From Oscillospiraceae bacterium (GTDB taxonomy: Bacteria; Bacillota; Clostridia; Oscillospirales; Oscillospiraceae), in contig JAGAUY010000002.1 in NCBI GenBank assembly GCA_017620525.1, positions 1-64,000 of the forward strand: a DNA stretch of 64,000 bases, given 5' to 3'. A program made the position numbers and the translations under genes. The notes under the pieces are model-generated. The model did not search any database. It saw only the letters and a program-made list of their open reading frames with translations, and had not been told where the DNA came from. Below are positions 59,093 to 64,000 of the stretch, in pieces (positions within the stretch are counted from its first letter, which is position 1; each line of letters starts with the position of its first letter).

Positions 59093-60460
59093 TCATTTTA
59101 CAGCAAAGAAACTGTACAAGCCATACACAAACAGCACCATCACGATAGCAGGCAGAACATAGGTCATATAAGGACGCATCCACCGGGCGACCTTCAGGCC
59201 GGTGCCTTCATTGGCCTCAGACATAAACTTCTCCCATCCCCAGCCGTAGCGGGTGACACAGAAGATGATGAAGATCAGAGAACCCAACGGCAGCAGCAGA
59301 TTGCTGACAATAAAGTCCTCGCTGTCCAGAATGTCATGTCCGGCAATGGGTCGGATCCCGCTCCAGACGTTATAACCCAAAACACAGGGCAAGCTCAGCA
59401 GGAAAATGGCAATACAGCAAACCACACAGGTCTTCTTCCGGCTCCAACCGGTCAGCTCACTGACGCAGGAGACGATGTTCTCGAATACGGCCAGCACCGT
59501 GGAGTAGGCGGCAAAGGTCATGAACACGAAGAACAGGCTGCCCCAAAAGCGGCCCATGGGAATATGGTTGAACACATTGGGCAGTGTCATGAAGATCAGT
59601 GCGGGACCGCTGTTCACGTCCACACCATAGGCAAAACAGGCAGGGAAAATGATCAGGCCGGAGCACAGTGCAACGGCAGTATCCAGAATGCAGACCCGGA
59701 CAGATTCGCCCATCAGGGAATGCTCCTTGCCGATATAGCTGCCGAAGATGGCCATTGCGCCAATGCCAAGGCTCAGGGTAAAGAAAGACTGGTTCATAGC
59801 ACCCACGATGGTACTGCCGATACCTACATCCACCATCCGCTTCAGATCCGGGATCAGATAGAACTTCAGACCCTCGGAACCGCCCTCCAGGAAAATGCTG
59901 TTTCCGGCCAGAATCACCATCAGGATGATCAGTGCCAGCATCATGTACTTGGTAACCCGCTCCAGGCCCTTCTGAACACCCAGAGAGATGATCATGAAAC
60001 CGGAAATTACAACAGCACCCATATAACAGGTCATTTTCACAGGATCATCCAGCATCGCAAAGAACATGGCATTCACCTCTTCGGTGCCCAGACCGACAAA
60101 CTTGCCGGCAGCCATATCCACGAAATACTGCAGCATCCAGCCGGCAACTGTGGTATAGAACATCATCAGAACCAGATTGCCCAGCAGGCAGACATAACCA
60201 TGCCAGCCCCACCTGGAGCCGGGTTTCAGTTCCTGATACATTTTCAGGGGACTCTTCTGAGCCGCACGGCCCATGGCGAACTCCATCGTCAGAACAGGCA
60301 CACCCAGAATCATCAGGAAAATCAGATACATTACAACAAACGCACCGCCGCCGTACTGACCCACCATCCAGGGGAACTTCCAGACGTTGCCGATGCCAAT
60401 TGCGCAGCCGGCGCTGAGCAGAATAAAACCCAGACGGCTGGCAAGGTGTTCTCTTTGCAT
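59093..60460 (-). CDS. Sodium-dependent neurotransmitter-symporter-family (SNF/NSS) transporter
   Basis: About 455 residues with 11 to 12 hydrophobic helices. The start SRLGFILLSAGCAIGIGNVWKFPW is the unwound first helix of the LeuT fold, which binds sodium and substrate. Conserved parts include SFFTLSLGIGAMAIFGSYI in helix 6 and a final helix FVYGLYSFF. Members move amino acids or related solutes with sodium. It lies downstream of the BMP operon but behind a terminator. Start at 60460 after TTGGAGGGTTTTTT. Confidence 0.93.
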   Translation of the reverse strand: MQREHLASRLGFILLSAGCAIGIGNVWKFPWMVGQYGGGAFVVMYLIFLMILGVPVLTMEFAMGRAAQKSPLKMYQELKPGSRWGWHGYVCLLGNLVLMMFYTTVAGWMLQYFVDMAAGKFVGLGTEEVNAMFFAMLDDPVKMTCYMGAVVISGFMIISLGVQKGLERVTKYMMLALIILMVILAGNSIFLEGGSEGLKFYLIPDLKRMVDVGIGSTIVGAMNQSFFTLSLGIGAMAIFGSYIGKEHSLMGESVRVCILDTAVALCSGLIIFPACFAYGVDVNSGPALIFMTLPNVFNHIPMGRFWGSLFFVFMTFAAYSTVLAVFENIVSCVSELTGWSRKKTCVVCCIAIFLLSLPCVLGYNVWSGIRPIAGHDILDSEDFIVSNLLLPLGSLIFIIFCVTRYGWGWEKFMSEANEGTGLKVARWMRPYMTYVLPAIVMVLFVYGLYSFFAVK

Positions 60461-60560
60461 AAAAAACCCTCCAATAAGGCAAATTTCTGGTTTATTATAC
60501 AAAACCATGAATATAATGTCAATTGTAAAAGGCACATTTCATGCATATTTTTTCAAGTAA

Positions 60561-60588
60561 AAAGCGGCATCCCGCAGGATGCCGCTTT
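60561..60588 (-). terminator. Terminator of the BMP importer operon
   Basis: AAAGCGGCATCC pairs with GGATGCCGCTTT around CGCA. On the minus strand it is followed by TTTACTTGAAAAAATATG. Confidence 0.82.
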
Positions 60589-60622
60589 GAAATTTGCAAT
60601 ATCTGATGCAATCAGGGAATAA

Positions 60623-61654
60623 TTACTGCATAAAGGTGCCGGCAATCATTTCCTCGATATATGCCAGATACTTGTCCTTGATCTCCTGAGGAACCAGATC
60701 GTTCAGAGCACCGGTGGACAGAACGCCATTTTCCAGGTTGCCGTACAGGACCTCACCACCGAAGGTGCCGTCCTCAACAGCGCGGAAGGACAGCTCAATC
60801 AGAGAGGAGTTGTCGGTAACCTGAGAGCCGATGATGCACTCGTTCTGGCCCAGGTAGTCAGCAGGCTGTGCGATGTCGAAAACCTTGATGGAACCGGCAG
60901 CCTTGTTCTTCTCGTCGATGGCCTGACGTGCGCCGGAGTCAATGGCAGAAGCGTCGCCGAAGAAGACGTCAGCGCCCTGCTCCATCATAGCGTTGGCGAA
61001 CTCAATACCCTTGGCGGAGTCATCATAGGAGTTTGCATAAACAGCATCCAGAGCAGTGATGGACTTGCCTTCCTTCTCGCCGACGTACTTGGCAGCCTCA
61101 ACGAAGCCCTCGTACTTGGCCAGGGTGGTGGTCAGCTCCATGCCGCCGATGAAAGCGACAGTACCGGTCTCGGTCATCAGACCTGCCAGTGCGCCGGCAA
61201 TCCAGCCGATCTGCTGGCCGTTGGGCAGCAGAGAGGTGACGTTGCCGTTAACGGCAGCAGCGGGGGTGTCCTCGCCGCCGTTCAGCTGTGCGAAAGCAAC
61301 ATCGGGATACTCAGCAGCAACCTGCAGAACAGCATCGGTGTACTCGCCGCCGGGAGCATAGATCAGATCGAAGCCTTCGTTGCAGTAAGCGACCATGGCA
61401 TCATAGTAGCCGTCCTGAGCCAGGTTATCGGTGTAAGCCATTTCCCAGTTCTCGTTTCTTTCAACAGCAGCGACCAGCTCGCTGTAGCAAGCGGTGCCCC
61501 AGCCGCCATCAGAGATGGAGCAGTTCAGAATGAATGCGACCTTGTAGGTCTTGCCTTCGGCATTGTTGTCAGCAGCAGCCTCGCCCTCGCCGCCGCAGGC
61601 AGCCAGACCGAAAACCATAACAACAGCCAGCAGCAGTGCGATGATTTTTTTCAT
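60623..61654 (-). CDS. BMP-family nucleoside-binding lipoprotein of an ABC importer
   Basis: The 343-residue product has a lipoprotein signal with lipobox around LAACG (Cys20) and the BMP/Med fold: VAFILNCSISDGGWGTACYSEL, ELVAAVERN, NEGFDLIYAPGGEYTDAV, VAFIGGMELTTTLAKYEGF, and VFFGDASAIDSGARQA. Relatives (PnrA, BmpA) bind purine or pyrimidine nucleosides. Usually this gene leads its operon; here it is last after ATPase and two permeases, on the same strand. Start follows TTAGGAGGAAATACCA. Confidence 0.92.
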   Translation of the reverse strand: MKKIIALLLAVVMVFGLAACGGEGEAAADNNAEGKTYKVAFILNCSISDGGWGTACYSELVAAVERNENWEMAYTDNLAQDGYYDAMVAYCNEGFDLIYAPGGEYTDAVLQVAAEYPDVAFAQLNGGEDTPAAAVNGNVTSLLPNGQQIGWIAGALAGLMTETGTVAFIGGMELTTTLAKYEGFVEAAKYVGEKEGKSITALDAVYANSYDDSAKGIEFANAMMEQGADVFFGDASAIDSGARQAIDEKNKAAGSIKVFDIAQPADYLGQNECIIGSQVTDNSSLIELSFRAVEDGTFGGEVLYGNLENGVLSTGALNDLVPQEIKDKYLAYIEEMIAGTFMQ

Positions 61655-61703
61655 TGGTATTTCCTCCTAATTTTAATTAAACCGGTCATCCGGTTATTTA
61701 CAC

Positions 61704-62633
61704 TTAGCGCTCTTCCTTACGGTAGGGCAGGCCGTTGGCCTTGGGACCTGCCTTCTTGGAGCCGATGATTGCCAGAACAACAACGGTAGCCAGATAAGGG
61801 ATCATCTGGAAGAACTGGTAGGGCACGCCCAGACTGCTGACCTGCAGACGGATCTGCAGTGCATCACACAGACCGAAGAACAGGCAGGCGCCCATGACAC
61901 CGGTACCGTTCCAACGACCAAAGATAACAGCAGCCAGAGCAATGAAACCACGGCCGGAAACGATGCCCTCGGTATAGGTGGTGGAGTAGCAGGTGGTCAG
62001 GTAAGCACCGCCGATACCAGCCAGAGCGCCGCAGATGACACACGACAGGTACTTGATGCCGATAACATTGATGCCCAGAGTAGCAGCAGCCTTGGGATGC
62101 TCGCCAACGGACTTGAAGTTCAGACCGGACTTGGTCTTGCGGAAGTAGATGTTTGTAAACAGAACCAGAGCAAAGGCCAGGTAAACCATGGGAGTCTGAT
62201 TGAACAGCAGATCACCCAGGAAGGGGATGTCCTTCAGAACAGGGATGGCCACACCCTTCATCAGCTCAATCTGGTTCAGACCGCCGCCGGTGCCAAAGGA
62301 GACACGATAGATGAAAGATGCCAGCGCAGGAGCCAGCAGGTTGATCGCCATGCCGTAGACGGTATGGTTAGCACACAGGCTGACAGTTGCGTAAGCGTAG
62401 ATGAGGTTAACCAGGATACCGGCAACAGCACCAGCCAGGATACCGGCCCAGGTGTTTCCGGTGTAGAAGGTCAGCATAAAGCCGGCCAGGGCGCCGACAG
62501 CGGCAAGACCCTCCAGACCGATGTTGACCATGCCAGCACGCTCGGACCAGAGCTCAGCCATTGCGATCAGCAGCAGGGGGACCGCCATACGGACAGCGGC
62601 AAGAACAATACTGGAAATTACGTCCATACTCAT
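61704..62633 (-). CDS. Permease of a nucleoside ABC importer (second subunit)
   Basis: The 309-residue membrane protein of the BPD-2 type has about eight helices and ends with a basic tail. Recognisable parts are LWSERAGMVNIGLEGLAAVGA near the N-terminus, GEHPKAAATLGINVIGIKYLS and FGRWNGTGVMGACLFFG. With the first permease (4 nt upstream) it forms the channel of the BMP importer. No upstream promoter, so it is read through from the gene beyond the right edge. Confidence 0.92.
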   Translation of the reverse strand: MSMDVISSIVLAAVRMAVPLLLIAMAELWSERAGMVNIGLEGLAAVGALAGFMLTFYTGNTWAGILAGAVAGILVNLIYAYATVSLCANHTVYGMAINLLAPALASFIYRVSFGTGGGLNQIELMKGVAIPVLKDIPFLGDLLFNQTPMVYLAFALVLFTNIYFRKTKSGLNFKSVGEHPKAAATLGINVIGIKYLSCVICGALAGIGGAYLTTCYSTTYTEGIVSGRGFIALAAVIFGRWNGTGVMGACLFFGLCDALQIRLQVSSLGVPYQFFQMIPYLATVVVLAIIGSKKAGPKANGLPYRKEER

Positions 62634-62636
62634 ATG

Positions 62637-63704
62637 TTACTTACCCTCCTTTGCATTCTTATGGAAAAGACGAAGACGCAGTGCTTCGAACTCGGGCAGC
62701 TTCGTCAGTGCCAGACCGGCAACAGAGAAGACAATGACCAGAGCCTGGATGATATCGGAGACGCTGGTGGGAACGCCGGTAGCAACCTGCATGGAGGTGG
62801 AACCGACACGCAGTGCGGCGAAGAAGATGGCGACAATCACAGTTGCGATGGGATGCAGCTGGCCGATCAGGGCCATTGCAACACCGTCAAAACCGTAGCC
62901 GTTGCCGTAACCGTTGATCAGACGGTACTGAGTACCCAGCAGGTCGGCAGCGCCGCCCATGCCGGCGATGGCGCCGGAGATGATGAAGCTGAGCAGGATG
63001 TAACGCTTGACAGGGAAACCGTTGAAGCGGCTGGCGGTCATATTCAGACCAACGGCGCGCAGCTTGAAGCCGGAAGAGGTCCAGTACAGGCAGTAGTACA
63101 TGACCAGACCCACGACGACAGCCAGAATGAAGGACCAGGTAAAGCGCATGCTGGGAATGACCTTGCTGAGCATCAGGGAGGTGTCAACAGCGGGAGTCTG
63201 AGGCATATTGGTGTCACGGATCCAGCTGGTGTAGATAACGCCCATAAACAGCGTAGCTACATAGTTGAGCATGATGGAGATGATCATCTCGTTCAGGCCG
63301 CGGGTAATCTTCAGAATACCGGGGATCATGCCCCAGATACCGCCTGCGATGGCGCCGACCAGAATGCAGACAATAATGCCCACGATACCGGTGAGCTTCA
63401 GGCAGTGGACCACCACGAAGCCCATGGTGGCGCCGAAGAGGAACTGGCCCTCGCCGCCCAGGTTGTAGACGCCGCACTTATAGGCAAAGCAGGCGCACAG
63501 AGCGGTGAAGATCAGAGGAGTTGCTTTGTTCAGGGTGGTACCGATGGCAGCAGTGGTGCCGAACGCGCCCTTAAACAGGGAGGCCATAGCCTTGCCGGGG
63601 TTTGCGCCCAGGGCGACCATGATGATCGCACCGATCAGGAAGGCCAGCAGCACGGAAAGCACGGGAACCAGGAAGCTGGTCAGGGATTTCTTCAGTTTTT
63701 CCAT
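62637..63704 (-). CDS. Permease of a nucleoside ABC importer (first subunit)
   Basis: The 355-residue BPD-2 permease has about nine helices. Conserved parts are FTALCACFAYKCGVYNLGGEGQFLFGATMG, a short stretch WGMIPGILKITRGLNEMIISIMLNYVA, and GFDGVAMALIG near the C-terminus. It is preceded by the ATPase gene at 63720 and followed by the second permease with 4-nt spacing, the usual arrangement of YufP/NupP-type purine importers. Length is normal. Confidence 0.92.
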   Translation of the reverse strand: MEKLKKSLTSFLVPVLSVLLAFLIGAIIMVALGANPGKAMASLFKGAFGTTAAIGTTLNKATPLIFTALCACFAYKCGVYNLGGEGQFLFGATMGFVVVHCLKLTGIVGIIVCILVGAIAGGIWGMIPGILKITRGLNEMIISIMLNYVATLFMGVIYTSWIRDTNMPQTPAVDTSLMLSKVIPSMRFTWSFILAVVVGLVMYYCLYWTSSGFKLRAVGLNMTASRFNGFPVKRYILLSFIISGAIAGMGGAADLLGTQYRLINGYGNGYGFDGVAMALIGQLHPIATVIVAIFFAALRVGSTSMQVATGVPTSVSDIIQALVIVFSVAGLALTKLPEFEALRLRLFHKNAKEGK

Positions 63705-63719
63705 TTTATTGCTACCTCC

Positions 63720-64000
63720 TTACTTACCGGTCATTGCCAGGCTGATTTCCTGGATGGGGGGATTCTTGCCGGAGAACTCGCCCATAAACTGGCCCTCGAA
63801 GATGACCAGGATACGGTCGGACATTTCCAGAACTTCGTCGAAGTCCGCACTGATCAGCAGGATACCGACGCCACGCTCACGGGCCGCAATCATCTGATCG
63901 TGGACAAAACGGGTCGCACCGATGTCCAGACCGCGGGTGGGATGGACCACGACCAGCAGGTCGGGCTCGGACTCGATCTCACGGGCCAGGATAACCTTCT
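63720..64000 (-). CDS. ATPase of a nucleoside ABC importer (N-terminal part outside window)
   Basis: The frame is open to the right edge. The visible 93 codons hold the C-terminal part of the second ATPase domain: KVILAREIESEPDLLVVVHPTRGLDIGA contains the modified Walker B/D-loop region, and ISADFDEVLEMSDRILVIFEG follows. In this family (NupO/RbsA-like) two ATPase domains are fused, and the Walker B of the second domain typically reads HPTRGLD. It heads the operon for the two permeases and the BMP binding protein. Confidence 0.9.
   Translation of the reverse strand, partial: KVILAREIESEPDLLVVVHPTRGLDIGATRFVHDQMIAARERGVGILLISADFDEVLEMSDRILVIFEGQFMGEFSGKNPPIQEISLAMTGK

Overview
The window looks like chromosome from a gut-type, spore-forming clostridium of the Oscillospiraceae/Ruminococcaceae kind. 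Support comes from moderately high GC, strong GGAGG ribosome-binding sites, sigma-A promoters, two T-box riboswitches, AddAB in place of RecBCD, and sporulation genes (spoIIR, spoVAD, spoVAE, a GerMN lipoprotein). Most genes are ordinary core genes in short operons, often separated by bidirectional hairpin terminators. No CRISPR array, rRNA or recognisable insertion sequence was seen. One tRNA gene (Thr, CGT) is present.

Layout. 1-2.6 kb is the right end of a prophage or prophage-derived element: a phage structural gene cut by the window edge, a free-standing Spo0A DNA-binding domain, a small ORF, and a divergent XRE repressor/ImmA peptidase pair facing each other across an operator-studded promoter region. 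2.6-6.1 kb encodes a heterodimeric ABC exporter; tRNA-Thr follows. 6.4-9.2 kb carries a TlpA-like thioredoxin lipoprotein, a type-4 uracil-DNA glycosylase and a DD-carboxypeptidase homologue that has lost its catalytic motifs. 9.2-13 kb reads rightward: a short ComEA-like protein, a two-component system, a GerMN lipoprotein and exonuclease III. 13-15.4 kb reads leftward (unknown protein, MazF toxin without MazE, lipoprotein, nnrD). 15.5-19.3 kb is T-box-pheS-pheT. 19.3-22 kb has ireB, an unknown small protein and a repeat-built SH3/NlpC-P60 hydrolase.

22-32.5 kb holds a GNAT gene, spoVAD-spoVAE with an Asn/Gln-rich micro-ORF, then addA-addB, spoIIR and ispE. 32.6-37.8 kb has a DUF378 protein, a zinc-ribbon/Big-2 membrane protein divergent from a large membrane kinase-like protein with FN3-like repeats, and a phospholipase C-like protein. 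37.8-43.5 kb has an operon of an old-yellow-enzyme reductase, two-subunit aconitase X and an HD-domain protein, followed by an M20 peptidase. 43.6-49.1 kb has a MacB/FtsX-type ABC protein, XdhC-like protein and a TrmH-like methyltransferase. 49.2-51.9 kb has a nucleoside phosphorylase and RecQ. 52-55.2 kb is a TrpXYZ-like ABC importer under a T-box with a phenylalanine specifier and duplicated antiterminator. 55.2-64 kb has a 5'-nucleotidase-family protein, GNAT, K+ channel, Na+ symporter and a BMP-type nucleoside ABC importer cut by the right edge.

The points that most merit a second look are the phage-side Spo0A domain with its paired operator/promoter switch, the Phe T-box importer, the aconitase X-reductase operon, the dead carboxypeptidase, the micro-ORF after spoVAE, and the kinase/Big-2 surface pair.
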